The notes beneath the pieces are model-generated. The model ran no database searches, was not told where the DNA came from, and was given only the letters and a program-made list of their open reading frames with translations. A stretch of DNA of 64,000 bases from Pogona vitticeps (lineage: Eukaryota; Chordata; Lepidosauria; Squamata; Agamidae). This document shows positions 45,722-56,715 of this stretch, in pieces. A program made the translations under genes and the position numbers. The DNA lies in contig NC_135787.1 in the NCBI RefSeq assembly GCF_051106095.1, positions 172,631,001 to 172,695,000 of the forward strand, read 5' to 3'. Within the stretch, counting starts at the first letter, position 1. The number at the start of each line of letters is the position of its first letter.

Positions 45722-48700
45722 CTATCCAGGGGTTAAATCAAAAGAAAAAGGGAACATAAATACAATCTGCTTATGATCTGTTTATGAAATACAATCTCTT
45801 CTGAAGTTTTAGAACTGAAGTGAAATTCTATGTTTTATTAAAGTTGGTTTTTTTAAAAAAATATTTACTTAGCAAAAAAAATTAATGAAACAATACATAA
45901 CATGACTAAAATTGTATTTAATAATCATGATTAATTCAATATAATTAAAACATATAGCCCCCATTCAGTTTTCCATTTAATAAAAATTATCTCTTCCTTT
46001 CACAAAATTATGTAATGACTGATAAAATTTGTTAATTTTTTCAGTGCAATGACTATGGTTTCCATATTGCCTTTTATGGGGTTTTTTACTGTTTTAGATG
46101 GATTTTTTAAAAATGCAGTAAAGAATAACACATAATAAGGCACTATAAAATATGGAATTTAAAAGGTAGTAATTTATGGATTCTGTATGTTGCAATAAAT
46201 TATGAGTTACTTTTTGAAAGTAAATTACATAATGAGTTACTTTTTGAAATGCATTTTTGTCCTTAGTTCACAACTTCATGTTAGGATGTTATGGTCTGTG
46301 TTTCCCCCCCCCCCCTTTGATTTCTCTTATTGGTGCTGTGGGGCCACTGCCAAAGTTCATAATAGCTGTTTTCTGCTTCTTTTTTTCTCATGGGCTGGAG
46401 GTGGGCAAATAATTCTGCCAGAAATCATTCTGGTGTCACTATGTAACCCCACCCACTATTCAAGTTGCAGACATTTGTGTATCCGTATTATGGGAATGTG
46501 TTTTTTCGTTGAGATCCAAGAACACAGAAATACTTACATTGTCACAAATTGGATTGCTGTAGGATGGGTTGTGCCCTTATTTTACACCAAACCAGGTCAG
46601 CGAGCCAGTGCAGACATCTATTATGTTCCAAACACAATCAAAACGATGTACTGTACATGTGTAAATAGTAGGATTTTCACAAACCTTTGCTGCCTTTTTG
46701 CTGCATGGTTACAGTACTCATCATTTGGCTTTCTGGAAGATTCTGCAGGGTACAGTAGACACCTCCATTTGGATAAAGGTCTTCTTCAGACTTCTTGTAA
46801 GAGAGGAAAACATAGGTTGAGTAACCACCAAATTAAGTGAAGTTATTGCCTCCTTGCATAGAATTCAAGTGAGCAAATAGAATTGAGCAGTACTGATTTT
46901 GTAACAATTATAATAGCATCAACAGTAAATTTTTCCTCATCATCATTAAGCAAAGCTAGGAGAAGAAGCCAGGATGAATTAAGGCACAACCAGAGAGGCA
47001 GTTATTAGTAAACAGTCAAAACTGATATCACACAAATGATTTCTCTATTTAGTGTTAAGAGTTCATCTTGAAACGGATGATAGGAGTGCAGTCCTCACAG
47101 GCTACAGAGGTTAGAGAGCAAAGAACTCGGGAATTAGATGTAGCATTATTTTGTCTACTCTGGTTAATAGGAGCTCTCTAGAATCTCATTGTTGCACCTT
47201 ATACTTAGAGGAACTGTCTGCCATTTTGATTTGCTGTCCTCCATTTCGTACAGTTAAAGCTGCTCCACTGTTCCCACGATTCAGAGATGGACAAAGGCCC
47301 TGCAAATTGCATCATGTTTTGGGAACGCAAAGGGAGCCGGAAGCAGATGTTGCTTATCATATGCCACTAACATGGTTATTTACTTCCAATGTGCATACCT
47401 GAGCATATCATGGTAGGATACTGGTACAAGAGTAGATCACATACCAGTATCACTATTCAAAGTATAATATAGTAATAATGCATTACCCAGCTGCAACCTA
47501 TTAGTATAAACAGCCAAAAGTGTATAAAGATTGTTTGCTTTACTCAGTGACTGCTTGTACTTCTTGTGATGGCTTGTGAGCCACGCTGACATCTGTTCCA
47601 ATCCATTGGGTACACCTGTGTGTTGTAAACTATCCAACTAACCTGTCTCCTTTTAAGTAAGCCTGGCTGTCTGTCTTTTTCTGGAGGTCGTCTCAAATCC
47701 TGCTCCCCTGGCTGAAGAATGTTACACTCATATACAGATTTTTCCCCATCAACAGCTCACTTGACTGTTTAACTGTATTTTAACTGAATCTACTATATTA
47801 ATTTTATTTTTTAGGTTAGGTGAGCATTAGATTATGATTCAGGCCTGTCTTCCTCATGTTAGTCTGTTTGTTCATGCATGACAAAAAGGGTGGGGAAACA
47901 GAATGTAAAATCTTTTGGTACCTTTAAAGTGTCTGAAAAGGTGAATTGTAGTCCATAAAAACTCAGAGTAAAATAAAAGTGCCACAATCCTTTTGTTTTT
48001 GTTATTGCTAATACAAACTAGCATGGCCCTGGAAACTGATACATATGGCATGAAATATTCTTGCAAACATAACTTCCAGTTAGTTAGAGAGATTCTGTTA
48101 CAGCAACGTAATGGATTACTGAAAATATTTGTCCAGTTTAATACTGCATTTCACTTACTATTCTATTTTTCCAACTATATTTTGGTTTCTCTGTGGGAGA
48201 TTCTGCCGAGGAACTTGGATTTTCTTGTAGAGAATAGTGGTGGTACATCAAGCAGCTTTTATAGTCTTCTTTAAAAAGAAACACAAAATGTGTGAGCAGT
48301 AGGTAGGTGGACACAGAAGATAAAATGCTTGAGGATACGCCCCTAAAAATCATGGATAGAGAACCCATACCTTGGAAAGGAAATTGGACAGAAAACTGAA
48401 CTGCAGTAGCCTCTCGCCATATGTCCTGGCCAATACATTTTTCTTCCTTATTCCAGTTACATACTAACAGGGTAGGTGAATGCATGCAAGGAGCATAAAT
48501 AAGGCACAGCTTAGTCCCTTCTCATTTTGGCTCCTTGCCAGGTGTCACTTGCACTCCCTTTAATGAGTACAGAAGTTTCCACACAGTCAGGAACTCTGCT
48601 TCATCAGGGTTCCCCGTCATGTGAAGTAGTCTACTTGGGTTGAAGCAAACATGCATAGAAGCAGAAACGGTGGGAAAAGACTAAGACATGGCGAATCCCA

Positions 48701-51700
48701 CAGCCAGCATGGCCAAAGGCTAAGTAAAAAATTCTCCTTCCCACCCCAAAGACAAAGGCTGATGCAGGGAAATGGGGAGCAAGACCAATAGATACAGTGG
48801 CTGAAATCCTGTTGCCTAGTCTAGGAAGTTGAACTAGAGTAGGCCCATTGAATTAGTGGGGATTTAGTGAGTCAACTCTTCCATAAATTCCATTGATTCA
48901 AATGGACCTGCTGTAGTCATCACTTACTTTAGCAACTAGAGAAGGCCCATTTGAATCAACTGAATTTTCAGAGAGGTTTTCCATCATATCCCCACTGATT
49001 CAATGGCCCTACTCTAGTACAAATTACTACACTAAGTACAGGATTTCAGCCAGGGTTAGCTTACACTATACATGGCTAGAGCCAAATGGCTAAAGAGAAC
49101 ATTTAGGTTTTTATTCCTATGCCCATTTCTGCTAACTGTACCATGTTGCATCTAGAATTAAGGTAATCTGTACGGCTACGTTGCAGAAAATGCATAGATC
49201 AGTGTTCTTGTTCATAGTTCACCAATACATGTTTAAATGCCTGGAACCGTTTTGAGAATGTGGGTGTGCAAGAACTGCAGAGATGGAAAATGCTGCTTTT
49301 CCATAGTTAATTAGAGTGGACACATAATATTTAAACAAGTTGATGGGGCAGCGGCAGCCAAGCCTGTTTGTTATTTTTTCCACATATTTGCCCAGTTCAC
49401 TTATAAATTAGAAGGCGTACAATCTCTAATTTTAACTTCGAAAAGAATGTGTGTACAAGTCTTTGCCACTTGGCTTCCTCATGTCTCTCCAGTCTGTGCA
49501 AACCTAGGTTGACAAACCAACATGAGTAAAGGTGAGGAATGGAGAAACACTCAGTTTCCGTTACCTGTCTGTCCCCTTTTGATAGGACAATTGCATTTGC
49601 TTCTGCTTTATACGAGAACAGGGCAGACATGTGAACAAATAATCTTGGCTGTTGTTGACACATCTAGTGATTGTTCTGAACTTGCCAGCAAAACTATATA
49701 TTAAACCATTCCATGTAAACCATGTCTCTCAGAGTCATTATTGTGCAACTCCAGGGCTGTTCAGTGTCGAACTTGCAATTTCACCTGAGGTCTTTGGAGG
49801 AAGGGCAGAATACAGACATAACGGCCAGAATCCTGTTAGCAATTGCAGAGCATAGATGCTCCTCCAGAGGCTAAAGAAGACCCTCTTAAAAATGATTGGG
49901 TTTATGTGTGCACAAGCTGTCAAGACAGCTCATTGGGTTAGGTATCTGGCTGTGGCACCAGAGGCTGGGAGTTTGATTCCCCGCTGTGCCTTCTGTGAGC
50001 AGAGCCAGTCTATGGGGTCTTGGGCAAATTGCACAGTATCTCTACCTGGTAACCCTGAAAGGAGTGGCCATATCATAATTGACTTGGCACATCATGATGA
50101 TGATGATGATGCATGCACAAGGGACAGTTGGACTTTGGACAGTTTGCATAAAAAGACAACTCCACATACAATGAACACTCTGAAAAAACAAACAGGATTT
50201 TGGCTAAAACATAAAGCAAATGTTTTGAAACAAAAGCATCTATGAATCCCATAACAAGTGCTGGTCACTTGTTTGTACATTAAGGTCACTAACCAGGCAT
50301 TTTCATAATGAATGTATCAAGTTTGGAAACAAAAACAAAATCAAAATGAGTGTACCACACTCATCTGTATTCTGTCATTTGGGAAATGACTGAAACCCAT
50401 ACACAACTAAAACCAGAATACTGTACAACTAGTTAACTACTGTTGTTCTTTTTACCTGGCACATAATCAAAATCACCATCAGAATGTTGCTGTATTATCT
50501 CCAAGGCATCTTCAAGAGCTTGTCCTAATAATTCTTGGTCTGAAAAACTCTTGAGACAATTGATTTTTATTTTATTTTGCAGTTAAAATAATTCAAGAGC
50601 CAGGCAAACCATGTCACTCAGATGAAATACTGTACATGCTCTAATAGATGATGATGTATCAAAATCACTGCTGTATGTGTATTTCAAGCAAGCTATCCCT
50701 GGATGACTGTGCCTTGCTGCTTCGATTGAGTTTTTGGTGTTGCTTCTGTTTACTGTGTTTTAGTGTGGTATCTGTTTGAGCCTTTAAAAAATATTTGTAT
50801 ACTTACTTTTGTAAGGTTTAAATATTGTCTTTTAATTATGTAAGCCACCTTGGGTCCTTCTTAAAGAGAAAGGCAGAGTAAAAATATTGTAAATAAATAA
50901 ATATTCCTGAAATATCTTTCAAGCAACTCCGAAACCTATTTCAAAAAAGCATTCTTGCCATATTTGCTTTCCTCTAGAAACAATGTAGAGTGAAACCAAA
51001 GGGGCACTGAGGAACCACTTTCTCTGAGAAGTTTTTGCATTTGTGCTTCTGCACATTTACTTGCATATCATTAAAAAAAACTTTTCAAAATCTGCTGCTG
51101 GCATTTTCTGTATCTGTGTTGGCTGCAAAAACATAGGCCCTTACATTTGGAAAAAAGAAAAGCAATATCATGGAGTGAGTAGTGATGGCCCAGAAGATTT
51201 CGCTGCTGGAGGTGAAGGACAAGATAATTATCCTTCATTCTCCATGAAAGATAAAGCAGCTAAATGGGTATTAACATCTTATTTTAACTCTTGTTAGGGG
51301 ATAACATCTTCTACGAAGGCAAAGAACAGCAAGAGAGCTGTGGGGGATTCGAAACAGGCTGTGTCACAGAGATAGGTCTGTTGCTCCAATTCAATTACCA
51401 TTGCTTTCTACAGCACCCCACCCAGCATCTGCCCTGCAAAGCACCCCTCTCACTCTGCTCAATGACAAAGCTGACCCTAGATGTGACCTTTAATTAATCC
51501 ATTAATTCGTTTGATTTTTTTGCCACTCCATGAGCACAAGCACTATTCTGGGCAGTTTACAGGTTAAAACCTAAAACTCAACAAAATCCCACACAATAAA
51601 ATACATTCACAAATATGGTGATTTACAAATATACAAGAAAAGGGGGTGAAAGTAAAATTAACACTAAATTAAGAGCATATCTCAGTCCTAGAAATCAGTC

Positions 51701-52334
51701 TGGCAACCATATTTTGGACCTGCTGAAGTTTCCATACTGTTTTCAAGAGCAGCCCTATGTAGAAAGTATTACAGGAGTCTATTTCTGAGATTACCAATGC
51801 ATGAGCCACTGTCACTAGGCATTTCTTATCCAAGTAGGGGCTTAATTTTTTTAACTAAACACTTTAATAAGTACAACATAAATTTTACATTCTATCTGCA
51901 CAAATTGCATATAAAAATAATAAGACAAAAACATAGTGATCCCTTCACCTTGGGGACCATTAAATCGTACATAAATGTTTAACCTCCCTATACCTGACCT
52001 TCAGTCCATCATTTAACTGTCCTCATATCCTTTCCAAAAATACATATAATCTTGGTTCCATTTTTTCCTTTCCTCCAGGTAGGGGCATTAATAAATTTTC
52101 AGTTTTATAAACTGCCACTGCCATGTCAGTACACCAAGTGAAATTGTTATCAAATCTTCATTGCTGTCTTGCCGTTATTTCTATAAAGGTTTGCTTTGCT
52201 GCTGCCATCCAGCAGTACTCGGATTGAAAAACAGTTCCACTGTTAATAGTGAAGACGCAACTGTCTGAAAGACTGTGTGACAAAAGGTAGTGGTTATTCT
52301 CAAGCAGAGAAGGCATGGCTTACACACTTACCAT
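45267..52334 (-). CDS. SPIC: SPIC, Spi-C ETS-family transcription factor (5 coding exons)
   Basis: Nuclear DNA-binding regulator of the PU.1/SPI subfamily; in mammals it is needed for iron-recycling red-pulp macrophages (family knowledge). Coding parts on the minus strand are 52334-52332, 50549-50456, 48268-48159, 46793-46685 and 45721-45267. They join in phase to 771 nt, 256 residues, against about 248 in human. The N-terminus [11 protein letters not shown] aligns without gaps to human MTCVEQDKLGQ as I recall it. Residues 33-105 are weakly conserved linker with the SPIC-like pieces LQNLPESQ and QQKGSKG. The ETS domain is about residues 107-192; its recognition helix contains [10 protein letters not shown], with the two DNA-contacting arginines at 170 and 173, followed by [13 protein letters not shown]. 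The last 64 residues diverge but keep LQRLSP. No disabling change is seen. Closest alternatives are SPI1 and SPIB, but the [12 protein letters not shown] stretch favours SPIC. Confidence 0.96.
45840..46105. repeat. A+T-rich repeat, copy 1 (SPIC intron)
   Basis: GAAACAATACATAACATGA, CCCATTCAGTTTTCCATTTA and GTAATGACTGATAAAAT also occur in order at 58814-59175. No coding content. A short direct repeat GAGTTACTTTTTGAAA follows at 46205-46250. Confidence 0.85.
46685..46793 (-). CDS. SPIC: SPIC coding exon, residues 70-105
   Basis: A 109-nt exon starting in phase 0 after CCTCTCTTACAAG. It encodes [11 protein letters not shown], then LQNLPESQ and QQKGSK, the counterpart of human LQNITENQ and QQKGGKG. 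It ends with one base of the split Gly106 codon and a GTTTGTGA donor. The donor is weaker than the others, but phase and homology fix the boundary. Confidence 0.92.
47880..48015. mobile_element. Unclassified dispersed repeat remnant (SPIC intron)
   Basis: TCTTTTGGTACCTTTAAAGT, AAGTGCCACAATCCTTTTGT and ACTAGCATGGCCC match, from memory, a widespread amniote repeat with the phrase "ACTAACATGGC". Related to 43.95 and 59.63 kb. Confidence 0.45.
48159..48268 (-). CDS. SPIC: SPIC coding exon, residues 33-69
   Basis: A 110-nt exon. It completes the split Glu33 codon, then encodes [13 protein letters not shown] and ends [12 protein letters not shown], which parallels human DYRNYLALINH and TEEPVYNWRTVI. 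The acceptor is TTTCTTTTTAAAG and the donor GTAAGTGA. It ends in phase 0. Confidence 0.92.
48798..49052. mobile_element. Long inverted-repeat MITE in a SPIC intron
   Basis: Ends TGGCTGAAATCCTGT and ACAGGATTTCAGCCA are perfect inverted repeats. The arms continue inwards for about 110 bp (ACTAGAGTAGGCCCATTGAA versus, reverse-complemented, ACTAGAGTAGGGCCATTGAA). No clear target duplication. Confidence 0.82.
49925..50112 (+). mobile_element. Sauria-type SINE in a SPIC intron, antisense to the gene
   Basis: GTTAGGTATCTGGCTGTGGC, GGGAGTTTGATTCCCCGC (B box), GGTCTTGGGCAAATTGCACA and AATTGACTTGGCACATCATG, then (GAT)n. The body has a small internal deletion relative to 22.8 kb. It ends about 350 bp from a SPIC exon. 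Confidence 0.82.
50456..50549 (-). CDS. SPIC: SPIC coding exon, residues 2-32
   Basis: A 94-nt exon entering in phase 0 and leaving one base of a split glutamate codon. It encodes [19 protein letters not shown], similar to human LGQAFEDAFEVLRQHSTGD. The acceptor ends TTGTCTCAAG and the donor is GTAAAAAG. A second AG ten bases inside (TTTTTCAG) would change the phase and lose the N-terminal match, so it was not used. Confidence 0.9.
50837..50908 (+). mobile_element. LINE 3' tail (L2/CR1-like) in a SPIC intron
   Basis: TTATGTAAGCCACCTTGGGT, AAAGAGAAAGGCAGAGTAAA and (AAAT)n: the sense-strand version of the L2-type tail. Confidence 0.6.
51484..51830 (-). mobile_element. L2 LINE 3' fragment in a SPIC intron
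   Basis: The minus strand reads [20 protein letters not shown], then [20 protein letters not shown], matching the DYCNALYVGLPLKT region of the 55.6 kb L2. A deletion then joins this to the 3' UTR box near 51.55 kb. Old copy. Confidence 0.82.
51845..52260 (-). mobile_element. Probable L1 3' UTR fragment in a SPIC intron
   Basis: TTTTTTTAACTAAACACTTT at the left is a reversed A-rich tail. TCCTTTCCAAAAATACATAT and similar words resemble squamate L1 3' regions. No coding part remains. Confidence 0.4.
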
Positions 52335-52362
52335 TTCTAAAACCAACACCAGATCCTCAGGC
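52332..52362 (-). CDS. SPIC: SPIC exon carrying the start codon
   Basis: This is a 31-nt exon. On the minus strand the acceptor reads TTTTACTTACAG and the donor GTAAGTGTG. The last three bases (52334-52332) are ATG; the rest is 5' UTR. I chose this start because ATG followed by the next exon, which begins AGT TTT TCA GAC CAA, gives [11 protein letters not shown]. That matches the length and pattern of mammalian SPIC N-termini exactly. The exon was found by splice signals and homology only, so its 5' boundary is slightly less certain than its donor. Confidence 0.8.
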
Positions 52363-52364
52363 CT

Positions 52365-53320
52365 GTAAGTAAAACCAAGATGACTTTATTTATTTAAAAA
52401 GTTTTATCAAAAGTCCTGTAGCACTTAACCACCAACGGAATCATTTTCTTTGTCTGTTTTCATAATAGTAATAAAAGTTATTCTCAGTAATACTACCGTA
52501 TTTTTAACTGGTTGGGTTAAATCCATTAATCTCAACTCGAGCACATACACTGAATGAATGGGTCTTGAAAATTAACACTAATCTAAGACCCACTGACATA
52601 ATGGGTCTACTTCGGGACTAAACAGAGTTTAGAGCAATTGTTATATGCTACTTGTACATGCAACATGTACCAATAGACATGCCACAGACTCGACAAGCGT
52701 TAGCCCCTCTATACATTTACATGCAAGAAAGTACTGCTGGAATCAATGTAACCTACTTCTGAGAAAACCTAAACAGACTATACTGGTTGGACTGCCTTAG
52801 GAACCCAACTGAGGCTAGATGCCTAATTCACAAAAGGAGACCCTATTGCTCACAGCTCAAGCAACTTTGCTGCCTGTCATAGAGCTCATATGTAGCCCAC
52901 CATCTTAAGCAAACACCTGAACAAGTTGTGTCCAGAGGCTCATCTCTGCCTTTGTCTTGACTTCCCTGAAGCAAGTCACTTTCTTCTACAGGATGTCAGA
53001 CAGGGCCCTAGACCAAATGCAAAGGAAGGCCAGGCTTCTCCATCTTTTACCATCTGCAGAGAGGGGATAAGAATTCATCAGGTACTCTAGGTCTTTCCTT
53101 TCTTGGCGACTTGCAGGCTAAAATTTCTTTTGCTATAGAACTGCTGCTGCAGCGAGCATACTCATTGACCAGAGAGGAAGAGGGGAAATAGTTCTAGAAT
53201 ATCCCTGTATGTTTTTACCAGCGAGCATGCAATGAGCAAATGCGACTTTCTACAGGACGCTGTCGACTAAAAGCACACTCTCCTACTAATGACTTTCAAT
53301 CAAGCTGTTGATAAGTTTGT
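52365..53320. other. SPIC upstream intron or flank, no exon seen
   Basis: 52.54-52.79 kb carries phrases of a short amniote MITE (ACCCACTGACATAATGGGTC, TACTTCTGAGAAAACCTAAA). The rest is unassigned. It lies inside the SPIC transcript if the exon at 54061 is real. Confidence 0.45.
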
Positions 53321-53324
53321 GTGT

Positions 53325-53512
53325 TATGTGCTGTCAAGTGAGAACTAATTTACAGCAACCCTAATAGGTTTTTCAAGATAAGTGAGGTATTTTAGGAGTG
53401 GCTTTATCAGTCTCATACCCACCCACCCAGTGAGTTTCCATGGCTGTGCAGGGATTCAAACCCAGGTCTCCTGAGTCCTAGCCCATCACCCTATCCACTA
53501 TACCACAGTAGG
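53325..53512 (-). mobile_element. Sauria-type SINE, reverse orientation
   Basis: Left end TGTGTTATGTGCTGTCAAGT is the reversed BovB-like tail. The right part has GGATTCAAACCCAGGTCTCC (B box) and CACTATACCACAGTAGG (head). Confidence 0.82.
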
Positions 53513-54060
53513 TAAATCTACAACAGGGTTTACAAGGAGCCCTTTCCATCTTTGTATTCAGAGCAGTGTCAGGCAGCTGGATCGGATGATCGTTTTAATT
53601 TTCCACAATGTCTAACAGAGCATCATTCAAAGGAATTGTGGGAGATTTAAAAGATGGCTAGACCCAGCCACTGGCCACTGCTTAGGTCAACGTTGTGTCT
53701 AAGGAGGGTCTTTGTTTTAGCTCCCTCAAATCCAGAGCTGGTTCTGAACCAAAGCTCTAGGAATATAACTTTGGACTACAACTGAAGAACCCCAGAGGCA
53801 GTACGGCCGTTGTCTGCCTGAGGGATTCTTGGAGTGGTAGACCAAAAGGCAACTTTCTCCATCTCTTATATGAATACAGCCATCCCCTCCTCACACCCAC
53901 TTTATTCCAGATATTTTCACCTGGCAGCAACAGCGGCAGCATATCTGGATAGGAGTTGAGTGAAGCAGTAACCTAAATAGATGAATCTTAAAGAAATAAT
54001 ACTGGAGGGGGGAAAAACTCACCTAACAGAGGACCCTGTCTTGAATCACACAGAACTTAC

Positions 54061-54160
54061 CTTGTAGGCAGTATAGAAGAACCCAAATAGCTGCTGTAGT
54101 AACAGCCAACTGAGGGGTTGCATTAAGTAGCCAGTTTTGGGGAAGTCTGTTTGGGGATTT
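54061..54160 (-). other. Candidate 5' untranslated exon of SPIC (donor end only)
   Basis: On the minus strand, 1.7 kb upstream of the ATG exon, the sequence reads CTGCCTACAAG followed by GTAAGTTC, a near-perfect donor. It could end the first, untranslated SPIC exon. Its 5' limit cannot be set and no clear core promoter is visible. An open frame of about 53 codons runs through it, but its amino acids do not resemble any ETS protein. Confidence 0.25.
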
Positions 54161-54704
54161 CTTGTTAAAACAAAAGATGCAGCATGTTGCAGACTTAGCT
54201 TGTTTTACTTTTTTTGCCACCTTCTTACAGACAAAGGAAAAAAGAAGAGAGAAGGAAATGCCTTACTATTGACAAAGGGCAACTTCAGAGATGAAAGAGA
54301 CCAAATGGAGGCAATTGTTTCAAGCTCCAGGAAAGAGCATTTAGCTTAAACAGCAGGAAGAGCTAACATTCCTAAAGGTGAACCTATTCTTTTCCTTTTA
54401 ACAGTGCCAGTGTGGCACACCTAAATTAAGTAAGGCAACATTTTCCACATCACTTGTCTGCATCCCAGGAAAACAACTTTCTTCAGCCTGGCCCCCTCCA
54501 AAGGTCTTTGGCAAAGATTTTGTCAGTTGTGCCACTAGGTTGGGCCCAAATGCCCAACAGGTGGGCACCCAGTAATGCAACTGGCACTTTGTTAGCAGCC
54601 ATTTGTTGCAGTGAGAGATGTCATTTTAAATGGCACCCAGATAAGTCACCAACAGGATTCTGGCTATTGTGCTTAAATTGTTAAAGAAAAGAAAACATCA
54701 ATAC

Positions 54705-54786
54705 GACCAGATAGGCGGGATATAAACAAACAAACAAACAAACAAACGAATGAATGAATAAACGAATGAATGAATGAATGAATGAA

Positions 54787-54865
<79 letters not shown>

Positions 54866-54868
54866 ATA
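54705..54868. repeat. Compound tetranucleotide tract (AAAC)n-(GAAT)n-(AAAT)n behind a LINE tail
   Basis: ATAGGCGGGATATAAACAAA is the end of an L2-type 3' UTR. The tract that follows has about 6 AAAC, several GAAT and over 20 AAAT units, the tail having expanded as a microsatellite. Confidence 0.9.
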
Positions 54869-55599
54869 CCAGTTTTTAAAACTTTCAACAAAAAACTAAA
54901 AGTGAACAAAAACTGGGCAAGGAAAAGAACAACAGAAATAGCTAGTATACAGAAAGTCCCAAAGTCTGAAAAAAAAATAGGCATATACTTGGATAAAAGA
55001 TAATCACATTTCAGAGTAAGTCTGGTTTACAGTTGCCAACTATATGCCACCTCTTGAAACACTTTAAAAGTCCCTTGGTCCATAAATCAACAGAGGATGA
55101 TGTAACAATGTAACAAAAGCAAAAAATTTAGCCACCTAAGGACAAAGAGAATCCATTTCTGTTGACCACTGGTTAATTTCCATGATACTTTCCTTGAGGG
55201 CTAATTTCTGAACTTAATATTGGGAACTTCTGTTTGACTCCTGAATCACTGTTGCACCATATTTCAATCATGTCCCCATGTTATTTAACACCCATATGAA
55301 ACTGCTAGGAGAGATTACCCAAGAGTCTGGGGTATGTTGCCTCCACTATGTGGCTGACATGCAGGACTATTTTTTAACTTTCATCCTCTGCTGAGAAAGC
55401 TATTCTGAATCAGCCTCTGCAGACAGTAATGGACTAGACAGAGGAGTGCATGGATCACACATATATTTAGGAATGTGTTGTAACGTACACAATCCAGACA
55501 ATTGGATGTGGGTAGGCACAAACTTAAAGTGGCATTCCCATCAGTACAGGCAGGGATGGATCTGCACAGACTAGCTCTACTTTTTGGTTTAGTTGTCAT

Positions 55600-56279
55600 A
55601 ACTGGACGAGCGGAGTCTCATGACAGTCACACATGCACTGGTAACATCCCGCATAGATTACTGCAATGCGCTTTACGTGGGGCTGCCTTTGAAGACGGTC
55701 CGGCGATTGCAACTGGTCCAGAATCGAGCTGCGCGGCTGGTGAGTGGTGCAGCTGCCACGGAACATATCAAGCCGATTCTGTATAAGTTACATTGGCTAC
55801 CAGTTGCTGCCCGGGCCCAATTCAAAGTGCTTGTTTTGACATATAAAGCCCTAAACGGCTTGGGCCCTGGATACCTGAAGGACCGCCTCCTTCCATATGA
55901 ACCTACCCGGCAGTTAAGATCTAGCCAGGGGGCCCTTTTGAAAGAGCCGTCCCTTAAGGAGGTAAGAGGGACGGCTTGTAGACAAAGGGCCTTTTCGGCA
56001 GCTGCCCCCAGACTATGGAATGCCCTCCCGACTGAGATTCGTCTGGCGCCGACGCTGATGACATTTCGGCGCCAGGTCAAAACCTTCCTGTTCCAGAAGG
56101 CTTTTAACTGAAATAATATTAGCTGTGGGTCTGATGGCAATTTTAATTGTATTTTAATTGTATTTTAATTATTTTATCTTTTGCTGTATTGAATTTTAAT
56201 TATTGTAAGCCGCCCAGAGACCTCTGGGTAGTTTGGGCGGCATATAAATTGAATAAATAAATAAATAAAAATAAAATAA
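55600..56279 (+). mobile_element. L2 LINE 3' end with an intact C-terminal reading frame
   Basis: An uninterrupted 163-codon frame (55620-56111) encodes VTSRIDYCNALYVGLPLKTV, LHWLPVAARAQFKVLVLTYK, ALNGLGPGYLKDRL and RAFSAAAPRLWNALPTEIRL. It stops at TAA/TGA-type end NW of the 3' UTR, whose GTAAGCCGCCCAGAGACC box and (AAAT)n tail close the element. It is 5'-truncated within ORF2. The open frame makes it one of the younger LINE copies here. Confidence 0.93.
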
Positions 56280-56375
56280 ACCATATTATGTCTACTGAGA
56301 TAAGTTTCCATGTAATTAATGTGAATCAAACTTTTAGTTTGATTGACATTAATCAAAGGTCATAACGTGTCCATT

Positions 56376-56515
56376 TTATTCATTCATTCATTCATTCATT
56401 CATTCATTCATTCATTCATTCATTCATTCATTCATTGGATTTCTATCCTGCCTGTCTTGACCAAAGGTCTACTCTGGGCGGTTTACAAACTTAAAAACAA
56501 TAAAATCAAAAACAT
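56376..56515 (-). mobile_element. L2-type LINE 3' tail with (CATT)n
   Basis: About 14 CATT units, then GGATTTCTATCCTGCCTGTC and CTACTCTGGGCGGTTTACAA, the reversed L2 3' box. Confidence 0.75.
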
Positions 56516-56581
56516 ATATTATAGATCCAAGGTGGCGAAAGTATAAGACATTAAGATATGGCAGGAGGGATACTATATACT

Positions 56582-56715
56582 GGCATGAAGAAGTTACGGC
56601 CCTCCAGATATTCTTAGACTTTGACTTCCATCCACCTTAGTAATCGAAGCCAATGGTGGGATTAAATGGGAGTTGCAATCCAATAACTTCTGGAGGCTAC
56701 AAGCTGTCTGCCTCT
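56582..56715. mobile_element. Worn hairpin MITE
   Basis: CCCTCCAGATATTCTTAGAC and AATAACTTCTGGAGGC form the outer arms, with GACTTCCATC and GGGAGTTGCAATCC inside. Confidence 0.55.

Noticed and set aside
46202-46840. 212-codon plus-strand open frame, the longest in the window
   Set aside because: It runs antisense across a SPIC intron and exon and starts in A+T-rich repeat sequence. Its translation is low-complexity, cysteine-rich and hydrophobic with no family signature, while the opposite strand has homologous, phase-consistent exons.
54023-54220. Frame giving SPIC a 53-residue N-terminal extension (MAKKVKQAK...) by splicing from 54061 into 50539
   Set aside because: It is phase-compatible with the inner acceptor, but the extension is unlike any SPI protein. 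The exon at 52332 gives a start that aligns without gaps to mammalian SPIC.
55502-56140. 94- and 155-codon frames overlapping the L2 element
   Set aside because: Shadow frames of the L2 ORF2 C-terminus.
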